Origin: Molossus alvarezi | Taxonomy: Eukaryota; Chordata; Mammalia; Chiroptera; Molossidae | DNA: 64,000 nucleotides | Direction of reading: 5' to 3' | Assembly: GCA_037176705.1 (NCBI GenBank) | Contig: CM073885.1 | Coordinates: 93,124,501 to 93,188,500, forward strand | In this document: positions 35,006 to 46,379 of the stretch, in pieces | Position numbering within the stretch: the stretch's first letter is position 1 | How the letters are laid out: every line of letters starts with the position of its first letter | Position numbers and translations under genes: made by a program | The notes under the pieces: model-generated | What the model was told of the DNA's origin: nothing | Databases searched by the model: none | What the model saw: the letters and a program-made list of their open reading frames with translations, nothing else

Positions 35006-35224
35006 AAATATGTGACATCAGCTAATTTTATGCTTTTTATCTATTTCTAAAATTTTAAAAAGATACAATTGATTTTAAGGTAGGACTAAAAATTCTGTTC
35101 AAGTAATCAAGAAGTCACTTCTCACAAAAAAATTCTCAACACATAGAAATAAAGTAAAAGTATATGAAATTGTATTAAATTATGAATTTGAACCTTCTTT
35201 ATGCTTCCATTTAAAATTGAGAAT
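35006..35224. other. Short AT-rich gap
   Basis: Nothing recognised. Confidence 0.5.
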
Positions 35225-36088
35225 AATCAAATGTCACTAATTGTCAGAGAAATGCAAGTTAAACCCACAATGAGATATCATCTTACACCTGTCAGGATGG
35301 GTATCATCAATAAATCTATGAGTGACAAGTATTAAAGAGGAACCCTTAGCTCTGTTGGTGGGAATGCAGACTGGTACAGCCTCTGTGGAAAACAGTATGG
35401 GGTTTCCTAAAACACTTAAAAGTGAATCTGCCTTATGACCCATGAATTCCACTTCTGGAGATTTATACAAAGAAACTCAAAACACTCATTTGAAAGAATA
35501 TATTTACCCCTATGTTAATTGCAGCATTATTTACAATAGCAAAGATTTGGAAGCAACCCAAGTACCCATCAACAGATGAGTGGATTAAAAGTTGTAGATA
35601 TATGCAATGGAATATTACTCAGCCATAAAAAAGAATGAAATCCTACCACGTGCAACAGCATAGATGGACCTAAAGTGTATTATGCTCAGTGAAATAAGTC
35701 AGTTAGAGAAAGACAAATACCACATGATTTCACTTATATGTGGAATCTAAAAATAAATAAGTAAATGAACAAACAGAATTGAAACAAACTCATAAACATG
35801 AAGAGCAAACTGGTGGCTGCCAGAGGAGAAGGGAGTTGAGGGGACTGTGTGACAGAGATGAATGCATTGAGAAATACTAATTGGTAGTTACAAAATAGTC
35901 ATGGTGATGTAAGTAAAGCATAGGGAATATAGTAAATAATACTGAGATAACTATGTATGGTGCCAATTGGGATACTAAAAATATTGAAGGAAACACTATA
36001 TAAAGTATATGATTGTCTAACTATTAAGCTATACATGTGAAACCAATACAAAATAAAACTGAAAGATATGAATGAAATAAAATAAAAT
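35225..36088 (+). mobile_element. LINE-1 (L1MA-like) 3' end
   Basis: ORF2 end: GAGATATCATCTTACACCTGTCAGGATGG, GTTGGTGGGAATGCAGACTGGTACAGCC, AAGTACCCATCAACAGATGAGTGGAT, TGATTTCACTTATATGTGGAATCTAA. The 3' UTR has CATGAAGAGCAAACTGGTGGCTGCC and CTATACATGTGAAACCAATACAAAATAAAACTG. Frame is broken. Confidence 0.9.
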
Positions 36089-36604
36089 TGAGGTTGATCA
36101 TTAAAATTAAATTTGTCTACTTTTGAAATACACTATATAAAGGGAATGAAAATACAAGCCATACTCTGAGAGAAAATATTGCAAAAGACAGCTGGAAAAG
36201 AACTGTTATCCAAATATACACAGAACTCTTAAAATTTAACAATAAGAAAGCAAAATACTTGATTAAAAATTGAATCACAGACCTTAACAAGCATCTAACC
36301 AAAGAAGATACAGAGATGACAAATAAGAATATAAAAAGATACTCCACATCTTGTGCTATCAAGAACATGCAAATTAAAACAACAGGGACATACCACTACA
36401 CACTTATTAGAATGGCTAAATTCCAGAACTCCGACAATACAAAATGCTGACAAAGCTGTGGAGCAACAGAGATTCTCATTCATTGCTGGTGGGAATGCAA
36501 AATGGTACAGCCACGTCGGAAGACAGGTTGGCTGTTTCTTGCAAAACTCAACATACTCTTGTGATGCAGTTCAGCAATTACACTCCTTAACATTTACACA
36601 ATGT

Positions 36605-36861
36605 CCAATCAGTGTTCTCTCTCATCCATGTTTCCATCTCTCTTTCCCTCTCTATAAAATCAATAAAGGAAAAAAAATTAGAATAGATAAAACTATTCTA
36701 TAGCACTAGAAATTGGTTGAATGATTTTCTAGGGCAAAAGAAGTTGGAAAAGGGGGTTAGAGAGACAGTTTTGGGACAATATGAAGCTTTCTGGGATAGT
36801 GGAATTTATCTAGATATTGACTGAGGTAGTGATTAAACAGGTGTATCAACATTGACTAAAC
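36605..36861 (+). repeat. Local duplicate of 34673-34939
   Basis: The segment repeats the 3' third of the Ves at 34547-34754, its right TSD and about 170 bp of the following L1ME 3' end. Differences seen by eye are a 10-bp gap in the CT tract and roughly a dozen substitutions or small indels. It sits inside a different L1 and ends without an A tail. The copy must post-date the Ves insertion at 34547 because it carries that junction. Confidence 0.9.
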
Positions 36862-36909
36862 GAACGTCTTTCTAAGGATGTTTGTAGCAGCTTTATTAAT
36901 AATTACCCA

Positions 36910-37172
36910 GCCCTGGCCAGTTTTGCTCAGTGGTTAGAGTGTCAGCCCTTGGTCAAGGAGTCCTGGGTTCAATTTTGGCCAAGGGCACATACCTCAGTTG
37001 TGATTTGTTCCCAGCCCAGCTGGGGTCATGTGGGAGACAGCCAATTGATGTGTCTCTCTCACATCAGTGTTTCTCTCTTTCTCTCTCTTCCTCTTTCCCT
37101 ACTTCCCACTCTATCTGAAGATAAATGGAAAAATATCCTCAGGTGAGGATTTAAAAAAATGAAATAAAATAA
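36910..37172 (+). mobile_element. Ves SINE, type B-like, inside L1M
   Basis: GCCCTGGCCAGTTTTGCTCAGTGGTTAGAG head, CT-rich middle, stem-loop TCCTCAGGTGAGGA (37136-37149), AAAATAAAAT tail. TSD AATAATTRCCCA with one mismatch at 36898-36909 and 37173-37184. Confidence 0.95.
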
Positions 37173-37545
37173 AATAATTGCCCAAACAAAGATGTCTTTT
37201 AGTAGGTGAATGAATAAATAAATTTTAGTATATCCAGACAATAGATATTATTCAATGCTAAAAAGAAATGAGTTTTAAGCCATGAAAAAAACCATAAAAG
37301 AATATTAAATGAATATTACTGAATGAAAGAAAACAATGTGAAAAAGCAACATACTGAATAAATCCAAGTATACAACATTCTGGAAAAGGCAAAACTATGA
37401 AGTCAGAAAAATCAGTGGTGTCTCAGGGTGAGGAGGGAAGAGAGGATGAATAGGCAGAGCATATAGGGTTTTTAGGGCAGAGAAACTATTCATATAAATG
37501 TGTCATTATACATTTGTTAAAACTCATAAAATGTAAAATATTAAG

Positions 37546-38085
37546 AGAAAAAATCTATTAGAAAATAAAATGCATCAGGAAAAAAAATCAAGGCTGGTGA
37601 TGCATTTCAGATCATTAGATAGAACTTAAAAAACTTGGTGCTATGACTGCAGTAAATGAGTGTTACTAAATATTTTTAAAAGTTGTATTTTATATATGAT
37701 TTGTCACTCAAATCATCTGCTTACTACCTCTGAAAATGTTGCATAGCTTTACAACTGTTCCAGATTATTAATTTCCCTTGTGTATCCAGTAGTAGTATTT
37801 AGTGATTCATTACCCCACAAGGAGTCCATTGTGTTTCATTGGAGGCATGCTCTGATTTTCATGTATAGATATCACAGTAGATAATTTTATGATCTTACAA
37901 CAAAATTTAAATTTACTTCATGTGTGATTCATAAAAGTGTATATCAATTATAATATTCAAACACTAGTATTTAAAAAATTTTTGTGAGTTCAAACTGATA
38001 ATATTGCATTTGGCATATTTCAGAGTGTTTTGAATAGCTTTTTTATTTGTTGCTGCTGTTTTTACTGCATGATTCCATTTTTTAA
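37546..38085. other. AT-rich non-coding, no recognised element
   Basis: No gene or repeat is recognised. Confidence 0.5.
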
Positions 38086-39040
38086 AATAATAGTTATTTA
38101 TTTATTTCTGTTACAGGTGTTTCTCCTTTTCCCCCATTGACACCCTCCTCCAAATCCCTCCCCACCCCCAGCATTATTGTCTATATCCTTGTTTCCACAT
38201 ACATGCATATAAGTTCGGTGTTTTATCTTTTCCCTCCCATGTCCACCTCTTCTGAGGTTTGTCAGTCTGCGCCCCACTTCCATGTCACTGGGTCTGTTTT
38301 GTTCCTCAGATTGTTTTGTTCATTATATTTCACAAATAAGTGAGATAATATATTTGTCTTTCTCTGATTGGCTTGCTTCGCTTAGGATAATACTTTCCAG
38401 GTTCCTCCATGTCATCTCAAAGGATATGGGATCTTTATTTCTTACATCTGCATAGTACTCCACTGTGTATATGTACCACAGCTTTTTTATCCATTCGTCT
38501 ACTGATGGACATTTGGGCTGTTTCAGATCTTAGCTATTGTAAATAGTACTGCTATGAACATGGGGGTACATATATTCTTTCTGATTGGTGTTTCAGGCTT
38601 CTTAGGATATAATCCTAGAAGTGGGATCACTGAATCAAATGGCAGTTCAATTTTTAATTTTTTGAGGAAACATCATATTGTTTTCCATAGTGGCTGCAGC
38701 AGTCTGCATTCCCACCAGCAGTGTACTAGAGTCCCCTTTTCTCCACACCCTTGTCAGCACTTGTCTGATAACCTGCCATTCTGACAGGTGTGAGGTGACA
38801 CCTCATAATTGTTTTAATTTGCATCTCTCTGATGATTAGTGACATTGAGCATTTCTTCATATGTCTCTTAGCCATTTGTATGTCCTGTTTGGAAAAGCAT
38901 CTATTCAGATCCTCTGTTTATTTTTTAATTGGGCTCGTTGTCTTCCTTTTGTTAAATTGTATGAGCATTCTATATAATGTTGGAAATTAGCCCCGTATCT
39001 GATGTATCATTGGCAATTATGCTCTCCCATATAGTGGGTT
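38086..39040 (-). mobile_element. LINE-1, 5'-truncated, reverse strand
   Basis: Plus-strand order from the tail: TTATTTATTTCTGTTACAGG, C-rich tract (about 38130-38170), TCATTATATTTCACAAATAAGTGAGA. ORF2 text follows: TACTCCACTGTGTATATGTACCACAGC, TTGTAAATAGTACTGCTATGAAC, CATTCCCACCAGCAGTGTACTAGAG and GATTAGTGACATTGAGCATTTC. It ends at ATAGTGGGTT. Frame is broken in several places, so it is older than the L1s at 23.6 and 52.6 kb. No sure TSD. Confidence 0.93.
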
Positions 39041-39740
39041 CTGAACAGTTTTATAGAGAATCAAATGGTTTGACCTTATTTAAAAAGTTGCACTATTGTT
39101 TACACCTTTGGTAGAAATTATCATGTGACCCAACACTGTCAATTTTTGAGTGGCTCCCAAAAAAGTGTACATCATTTGCTTAAAATACAAAATACACTTT
39201 GGTTATTTGTTAAAACACAGTCACTAAAGTTGAAAAGGGAGAAAGCAAATTTATAACATGCCGGACACACAGCAAACTGCTAGAAGGAGGGAGCGCATTG
39301 CCTCAGTTCCGTGCTCGATTGGAGACAAGATGGATAGGATTTATCTCATTTTAATTTTTAGACTCTAGGGACATGTTGCCCATATTTACCACTCTGAGGA
39401 TTCATAAAATAAAACAATGGAATCATTCCCAGAAAAAAATTAAAAGTCCCACTTTAATTATTCATACAATCTACATGGAAAATGAAAAAAAAAAATGGCA
39501 GCTGGACAGTGAAATGAATAAAAAGGGAGAGCTAATAAAGATGTCTGTCCTCGTTAAAAACATGTTTTATGGAAAACAGGAGAAAAGTGAAAAGCTCTTA
39601 TGTAAATATAAGTATATGTACTTCTTACCATGAAAACCAATTCAGCAGGATCAATAAGTTAAATTGCAATGACCATGAATATCGACAACAGTAAAAATTT
39701 AAATAACACTAGATAATTTTGTAATTATAATACTGTTCAG
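39041..39740. other. Non-coding, no recognised element
   Basis: No gene is supported. The part at 39240-39330 has several CpGs but is too short for an island. The 86-codon frame at 39373-39633 is not recognisable. Confidence 0.45.
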
Positions 39741-40063
39741 ACTTCAAGTAACTATAAAGAATATAAAGCCCTGGCCGGTTTGGCTCAGCGGTTAGAGCGT
39801 CGGCCTGCGGTCCTGAGAGACCCGGGTTCGGTTCCCGCTAAGTGCACGTACCTCGGTTGCAGTTTGTCCCCAGCCCTGGTCGGTTGTGCAGGTGGCAACC
39901 ACTCGATGTGTCCCTTCACATCGATGTTTCTCTCTCTCTGTTCCTCTCTCTCTCTCCCACTCTACCTGAACAAAAAATGGAAAAATGTCCTCGGGTGAGG
40001 ATAAAAAAAAAAAAAAAAAAAAAGAATATAAAGGACTTCAAGTAACTATAAAGAATATAAAGG
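39741..40063 (+). repeat. 29-bp tandem duplication split by a Ves
   Basis: The unit beginning ACTTCAAGTAACTATAAAG and ending AATATAAAGG occurs twice. The first copy starts at 39741, is interrupted by the Ves, and finishes with GG at 40033-40034. The second is intact at 40035-40063. The identical units show the tandem duplication came before, or together with, the SINE insertion. Confidence 0.9.
39768..40020 (+). mobile_element. Ves SINE, type B, near consensus
   Basis: GCCCTGGCCGGTTTGGCTCAGCGGTT head with A box and GGGTTCGGTTCCCGC B box, CT-rich middle, CTGAACAAAAAATGG, stem-loop TCCTCGGGTGAGGA (39988-40001), and a pure A tail. TSD AAAGAATATAAA at 39756-39767 and 40021-40032. The clean A tail and CpGs suggest a recent insertion. 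Confidence 0.97.
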
Positions 40064-40655
40064 CACATTTTCAATAAGATGATGATTGGTCTATAGAAAA
40101 ATAATGAAAATTCACATGTATAGATGAAAATGTATAGCTGAAGACAAGATGATCTGTATAATCACAAATCTGATAAAGCTGCAGAGAAAGAAGTCTTCCA
40201 CAAGACTTTTCTTCTTTACTGCAAGTACTATGTCCCACTTCCATTCACCCCAATCTATAGTTACTACTATAATTCAATGTGAGAGGAGACGCTGATCACA
40301 TTTCCATAGGCAAAGGTATCTCATCATGGATTGGTTCTATGTCCATTAGACTGTCTAACCCTGCAAATGTTGAGTGAATCTATACATGACTCAGGCAAAT
40401 AAAAATTAAAAAAAGAAAGAAATTTTTCTTCAGGTAAAATGCATTCACTTAATACTTTTAGGGTTTATTCCTTCATTCAAAATATATATATTTTTTATTA
40501 TCCTATTGCTTAGCTACATTAAATTTTATTCAATAACATGTAGATTGTAGTCCTTAAGGGCAGATAAAATGTTTGTTCTGTTTACATTTTCCACAGCTGT
40601 AAGCCTGGCAAAAAGCACACAATAATATATTATTATTATTAATTTAGGCTTCATG
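40064..40655. other. Non-coding, no recognised element
   Basis: No gene or repeat is recognised apart from short TA-rich patches near 40482 and 40625. Confidence 0.45.
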
Positions 40656-40659
40656 GAGG

Positions 40660-41035
40660 CCATCAGGGAAATGCAAACCGAAACCACAATAAGGTATCAC
40701 ATCACCTCACATCTGTTAGGATGGCTACTATCAAAAGACAAGAGATGAGTGTTGGTGAAAATGTACAGAAAATAGAATCCCGGTACTCTGTTGGTGGGAA
40801 TGTCAATTGGTAAAGTCACCATGGAAAATAGTATAAATGTCTCTTAAAACTTTAAAAACACAACTACCAGATGATTCAGCATTTCCAATTCTGTGTATAT
40901 ATTCAAAGGAAAGAAAAGCACTATCTCAAAGAGATGCCTGCACCCCCATGTTCATTGCTGCATTATTCACAGTAGCTAAAACATGAAAACAACCAAAGTA
41001 TCTGTTGACAGATGAAAATCATAGTTAACACTCTA
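40660..41035 (+). mobile_element. LINE-1 (L1M) ORF2 end fragment
   Basis: CATCAGGGAAATGCAAACCGAAACCACAATAAGG, CATCTGTTAGGATGGCTACTATCAAAAGAC, GTTGGTGGGAATGTCAATTGG, CCCATGTTCATTGCTGCATTATTCACAGTAGC. It stops before the 3' UTR. Confidence 0.85.
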
Positions 41036-41084
41036 TTTAAAAAACACACTCTGGGTAATAAAAGCTACAATAAACAATAGACCT

Positions 41085-41740
41085 ATATTAAACTAAAATG
41101 CTTCTAGACAGCAAAGGAAACCATCAAAAAAAAAAAAAAAAGTGAAAAGGCAACCTATGGAATAGAAGAAAATATTTGCAAACCATGCATCAGATAAGAG
41201 GTTAATATCCAAAATTTATATAGAACTCATACAATTCAATAGCAAAAGAATCTTTGATTAAAAATTGGACAGTGGAACTAATTAGACATTTTCCCAAAGA
41301 AGAAGACATACAAATGGCCAATAGGTATATGAAAAGGTACTCAACATCATAATCATCATGGAAATGCAAATCAAAACTACAATGTAATACACCTTATATC
41401 TGTTAGAATGGCTATCATGAAAAAGATAAGAGATATGAGTATTGGTGAGGAGTAAAGAACAGTGCACCTGTATAAAACGAATAAATTCTAGGGATGTAAT
41501 GTAAGCTTGGTTACAATAGCTAACAAAACTGTATTGTATATTTGAAAGTCACTGAGAGAGTGGATCTTAAAAGATCTCATCACAAGAAAAAGAATCTGTA
41601 ACTATGTGAGGTGATGGATGTTAACTAAACTTATTGTGGTAATCATTTTGCAGTATATACATACATCAAATCATGGTATACACCTTAAGTCAATACAATG
41701 TTCTATGTCAATTATAACTCACTGAAACTGAAAAAATATT
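41085..41740 (+). mobile_element. Second LINE-1 (L1MA-like) fragment with internal deletion
   Basis: It restarts upstream in ORF2 (GCTTCTAGACAGCAAAGGAAACCATC) and repeats the region seen at 40660. It then jumps near 41465-41500 to the 3' UTR (AGGGATGTAATGTAAGCTTGG, CTATGTGAGGTGATGGATGTTAACTAAAC, GTCAATTATAACTCACTGAAACTG). Because the text overlaps that of 40660-41035, two L1 copies or a duplication are needed. Confidence 0.85.
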
Positions 41741-42655
41741 CTGGATTAATCAGTTTGAAAAAATTTTCTCCACTTTAGTCTGGCAAAGCAGGCAACTTTG
41801 AACTAATTAGAAAAATCTCCCATGACAGAACACAGTATATGGATTGTTGAGTAGAGCGCAACCGGGTTCAGCACCCATTTACAAACTTTTGTGCACTGGA
41901 AAACTGCACAGCCATATAGTGCCCTTAGTTGCTATCTTACCCCATTTTTGATGATTCACAACACACAATAACCTGCACAAGATTTAGAAACTTTAATACA
42001 CATGTCAATTTCATTGTTTTCAACCAATCATTCCCAAACTTGAGTTTGTGGAATATCGTAGATACTCAATATACTTATTAAATAATATGAAATAAACTTT
42101 TTTTATTTTACAACACTAATGCACATGCTGTAAAGATGGCAGGTGTCCTTAGCTCTCCTTAACTACACTAAGTGGTCCTGGCTTGTTAGAAAGGCTTTTC
42201 ACATATTTCAAGATGAAAGTAATTCTCTAAATGGACAAGGTGACCAGCAATTTAAATTTTAGATAAGTAGTAAATGGTGCCTGATTATACACTTTAAGCA
42301 TAAAAATAATGACATTATAGGGTAATTGGTTTATGTCTCTCTTGTCTTTTATTACTAAGATTAGAGAGTTGAAAATATTCAGTGCTCACTTAAAGCAGAA
42401 GAAATAAGAATACAAATAATTTGCACTTTTATATAGGGTTATCAAAATTCTCATTTGTCTTCTTCACCGATTTTTTATGTATTAAATAACAGACTATCAG
42501 GAGATTTAAAAATAATTTTAGTAATGTCACAAGAATGAAAGTATACTTTTAGTAAAATTTTATATTACTTAGTATTTATATAACAGAAGAAAGTGCCTTT
42601 GGTTGCTGTCCCCTAAGTCTTTGTACAGTCTTCAATTTACAATACTTTTCTCAAG
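41741..42655. other. Non-coding, no recognised element
   Basis: No gene is seen. The part at 41850-42070 is less AT-rich and may be an ancient repeat I cannot name. Confidence 0.4.
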
Positions 42656-43062
42656 TTTTAATATTAGGGCTCCACTAGCCTCCTAAAATGAGTTGAAATG
42701 TGTTCCTTTCTCTATTTTCTGAAAAAGCTTATGTAAAATTATTATTTTCTAGTCCTTAAATGTCTGGTACAGTTTACCAGTGCAAGCATCTAGGCCCCCA
42801 GTTTCTTGGGAAAAGCTTTTTGATAATTCAGTTTTTATTGTAGATAGAGAACTATTCTGATTTCCTATTTCATTTTGTGTCAGTTTTTGTAGGTTGTATT
42901 TTTAAGAAATATGTACATTATCTCTCGTTGTCAAATTTACTGGTATTAAGTAAATCTTTTATTACCTTTTCATATCTATATGATATGTAGTGATCTATCT
43001 TGATAGTCTTAAAATTGGATTTCAGATCAATATAATAGATCAAATTAAAAGAAATTTGATTA
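42656..43062 (-). mobile_element. Old LINE-1 (L1M) ORF2 fragment, reverse strand
   Basis: Antisense ORF2 text: GCCTCCTAAAATGAGTTGAAATGTGTTCC, CTATTTTCTGAAAAAGCTTATGTAAAATTATTATTT, AAATGTCTGGTACAGTTTACCAGTGCAAGCATCTAGGCCCCCAGTTTC, TTTTGTGTCAGTTTTTGTAGGTTGTATTTTTAAG. Confidence 0.8.
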
Positions 43063-43602
43063 ATTCAATTCTTTTAAGGTTATAACCATTTTCATTCCAA
43101 ATAAAAAATAAAAAAAATTAAGAAATGGATAAGGGTGATTATATATATGTTTTATATTTTTATATAGCATTTATTTACTGGGTGAAAAAGTAGTATAGAT
43201 ACAAATAATTTAAATTAAATTATGTTAAACAGAATATTCCAGTTAAAAATGGAATTTCCCAACTCCATGTTGAGACTAATAATTGTCAATGATAATATGT
43301 AGATATATAAGCAATACCAGTATGATAACTGTTTCTATTTATTTTATATTGACTTAGAAATCAGAAATCACATAGGGTCATACAAAGTGTTTCAAACTTA
43401 CTTAACTTTTAAACAAAACAAAACAACCAAAAACCTCATGTATAATTTATCCTTTGGGTGTTATGACAATTCAGCTAATATCCTTTTTTACTATACTGGA
43501 GAAATAGAGCCAGAAGTCTTCAGCAGGTTGCAAGAAAACAGTAATACATTATTTTTAAAAATAATGGTATAAACCAGGATAATGTTTAGAAATAGAAGTC
43601 AT
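43063..43602. other. AT-rich non-coding, no recognised element
   Basis: Nothing recognised. Confidence 0.45.
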
Positions 43603-43822
43603 ACTTGTTGGCAAGCTCAGTGGTTAGAGCACCAACCTGTGCATGGGAGGGTCGTAGGTTTGATCCCTGGCCACTGTTTGGACTCCTGTGAGAGGTAACC
43701 AATCGATGTATCTCTCTCACATTGATGTGTCTCTCTCTCTCTCTCTACCCCCCTCCATCCTCCCTTCTACTCTCTCTAAAAATCAATGGAAAAAATATCC
43801 TCCAATGAGAATCAACAAAAAA
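43603..43822 (+). mobile_element. Ves-family SINE, variant head
   Basis: Head CTTGTTGGCAAGCTCAGTGGTTAGAGCACC (5' end altered), B box GGTTTGATCCCTGGCC, CT-rich middle, AAAAATCAATGGAAAAAATA and stem-loop remnant TCCTCCAATGAGAA. No clear TSD. Confidence 0.88.
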
Positions 43823-44244
43823 AGATGTACAACATATGATCTCCCTCTTATCCAAAGTGTTATGAGATGGCTCAATAACTTTAAAAATAATTTTTTAGAA
43901 AGATCCATTGATATCTTGCACTGTTCAAATGTAGATCCAAATTCCCTTATGGAAGGGATGGCTAATATTGTTGTTTCTCTCTAACTTTTAAGAACCATGA
44001 ATTTAAAACTTTATGCCTCATTCACACACCAAAAACAAAGTCCTTGGAAAAATCTGTCCCCTGATACATCTGTTTTCTCCTAATCATCATACAAATTGCC
44101 TCTATCCAAATGTTTTTGGGAAGATTAATAGTACATCCAATATGAAATACATGAAATGCATCCAAGAAATAAGCTTCCTTATCCAGGATAAGGGACAATG
44201 CCAAATTTGACAGGAGGTTGGCCCATAACACATGTCATTAGTAA
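43823..44244. other. Non-coding, no recognised element
   Basis: Nothing recognised. Confidence 0.45.
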
Positions 44245-44385
44245 TTATAGGATGAAAACATGTTTGTTTGTGCGTTTTTGAGGGGTGGGGGGCACACAAT
44301 GCAATATACAGATCATGTATCACAGGAATTGTAAACTTGAAACTCATATGATCTTATTAACCAATGTCACCCCAATAAATTTTAA
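44245..44385 (+). mobile_element. LINE-1-type 3' end fragment
   Basis: GAGGGGTGGGGGGCACACAATGCAATATACAGATCATG, GAATTGTAAACTTGAAACTCATATGATC and ATTAACCAATGTCACCCCAATAAATTTTAAAG resemble the far 3' UTR of some L1 families. Only this short piece is present. Confidence 0.5.
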
Positions 44386-45031
44386 AGAATAACTAAATAA
44401 AATATATAAATTTAGAAAAGAAAGAAAATGTTCTTATCTTTATTGCTTTAACACTTCTGAATAAACTAGAACTAAATCATGCAATGCAGAAAAACTTCCT
44501 TGGTCACCCTCTGTCATTAAATTCTGGATATTTTTCTAATTCTTCTAATATTTTTTGTGAGAAAGCTTCTTTGGAGGAAATCTTGAGTTCTTTCTTGAGT
44601 TTGTTTGTTTGTTTGTTTGTTTGTTTCCTGTTTTGCTCAGCATTTCATGTAAACAGAAGACCCTATGATTCTAATGATAATATCCAGTTTTACAGTAATT
44701 ATTCATCCAATTGCTTTGATGATCATCCTACTGCAGGCAAGATCAAAGATAGTTCCAAGGATGGTCTTATAAAACTCTTCTTCCTTTCTTTTAGTGTGGC
44801 CACCTACCAGAAAATTAATATAAGGCTACCCAAGATAATTTTTAAAGCAGCACACTGTTTCATTTTTTCACCACAAAATAAATTCATCTAGAAATGTACA
44901 CTTTTATTGTATTATTTGTTTTTGAAAACTTGGAAAATCAATCTTCACTAACACCAGGAACACAATCTAATGCTATGCAAATCCTTAGATAAAATCCTAA
45001 TATGTCATCTTCACTGATATAACTCTAAAAG
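44386..45031. other. Non-coding, with (GTTT)n
   Basis: A (GTTT)n run is at about 44600-44626. An ATG-started frame of 135 codons (44484-44891) crosses this run; its product is not recognisable and it is probably chance. Confidence 0.45.
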
Positions 45032-45040
45032 TAGCATTAC

Positions 45041-45259
45041 GACCCGGCCGGTGTGGCTCAGTGGATTGAGCATCATCCCATGGACTGAGAGGTCCCGGTC
45101 CGATTCTTGGTCAGAGTCCATGCCTGGGTAGCGGGCTTAATCACTGGTAGGGAGCATGAAGGAGGTAGCAGATTGATGCTTCTCTCTCATATCAATGTTT
45201 TTATCTCTCTCTCCCTTCCATTCTCTCTAAAAAATCAATAAAAATATATTTAAAAAAAA
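45041..45259 (+). mobile_element. Ves SINE, type A
   Basis: ACCCGGCCGGTGTGGCTCAGTGGATTGAG head, CT-rich middle, tail AAAAAATCAATAAAAATATATTT. TSD TAGCATTAC at 45032-45040 and 45260-45268. Confidence 0.95.
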
Positions 45260-45268
45260 TAGCATTAC

Positions 45269-45704
45269 AAATATATTGTGAATCATGTAGAGATGATTTT
45301 TTCAATCTTCATACCAGAAAAGTATTTAATCTCAGAGACATTAAATAGAATCAGCCACCTTTTCCTATGGATTATTGAATGCTTCTGGGAACAAAAGAAA
45401 TACAAATGCCTCTTTCGTATATCTATTATTAAAATAAGGTGATTGCTTAGGTCCAGTAGTGATAATACTTACTTTATTGGTTAATATAAATACAATATTT
45501 TGATGTCAAACTCTAAGTTAGACAATGAAGATAAATATAATGTTAAAACAACTCTTTAACACTTGCTATACCATGGAAAGTTATATTTGATAAGAATATT
45601 TAGTGCTATGAAAAAATGCTCACAATTATGTGAAGTACATAAAGTAGAAAATAAAATTGCATAAATTCTATAATCCAATTTAGAAAATAGAGAAAAACAA
45701 AGAA

Positions 45705-45736
<32 letters not shown>

Positions 45737-46064
45737 GTATGTATATGTATATACAACCTTAGAGAGAGTAAAAGAATAGATACGATAGATGACAGGTGAT
45801 TATGACAATGATAGAGAGATAAATGATAGATAGAAAAGATTTCCTTGGTAGAATTATGGGTAAATTTCACTCTCTTCTTTTTATCCTCCCAGGATGAATA
45901 TGTATTAGTTTTATAACTTACACAGGAACATGTAAACCTCTAGGATATGCATTTTATCACACAGTTTATATCATTTTAATTGTTTAAAAGAGTAACAGCT
46001 CTAATTCTAAAATTTAATAAATATTTTTTGGAGGGAAATATGACTCCTCCATTTTTGTCCTCTC
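45269..46064. other. Non-coding with composite microsatellite
   Basis: No gene is seen. (CA)n-(TA)n-(TATG)n occupies about 45705-45752, and a degenerate GATA-type patch follows at about 45774-45835. Confidence 0.5.
45705..45752. repeat. (CA)n(TA)n composite microsatellite
   Basis: Nine or so CA units followed by TA units and TATG-like units. Confidence 0.95.
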
Positions 46065-46073
46065 ATGTACCTT

Positions 46074-46077
46074 TATT

Positions 46078-46112
<35 letters not shown>

Positions 46113-46370
46113 TTTTTGGTTACTCCTCACATGAAGATATTTTTCCATTGATTTTTAGATAGAATGGAAGGGAGGGAGAGGGAGAGAGAGAGAAAGAGAA
46201 AAACATCTATGTGAGAGAGACACATCGATTGGTTGCCTCCTGCATGACCCTGACCAGTGCCAGGCTGAACCTGCAACCCAGGCACATGCCCTTGACCAGG
46301 AATCAAACCTGTGACCCTTTGGTCCTTGGGCTGATGCTCTAAGTGCTGAGCCATACTGGCCAGGGCTTGG
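46074..46370 (-). mobile_element. Ves SINE with (TTTA)n tail
   Basis: Minus-strand copy: (TTTA)n at about 46076-46115 (the expanded tail), stem-loop remnant TCCTCACATGAAGA, GA-rich middle, head GTGCTGAGCCATACTGGCCAGGGC. TSD ATGTACCTT at 46065-46073 and 46371-46379. Confidence 0.94.
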
Positions 46371-46379
46371 ATGTACCTT

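Larger units (their letters stand above)
36110..37545 (+). mobile_element. Old LINE-1 (L1MC/ME-like), carrying a duplicated segment and a Ves
   Basis: The first part (36110-36604) has ORF2 text such as AAGAACATGCAAATTAAAACAACAGGG and CATTGCTGGTGGGAATGCAAAATGGTACAGCC. A foreign 257-bp segment follows (36605-36861). The L1 then resumes with GGATGTTTGTAGCAGCTTTATTAATAATTACCCA, is cut by a Ves (36910-37172), and continues from ATTGCCCAAAC to the 3' end (CAACATTCTGGAAAAGGCAAAACTATG, GATGAATAGGCAGAGC). Confidence 0.85.

Noticed and set aside
39768..39850. Functional tRNA genes (A and B boxes present here and in other copies)
   Set aside because: The boxes belong to SINE heads; the cloverleaf is not complete and each is joined to a SINE body and A tail.
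44484..44891. An ATG-started 135-codon gene
   Set aside because: It reads through a GTTT microsatellite, giving a Phe/Val/Cys/Leu repeat, and the rest has no recognisable features.
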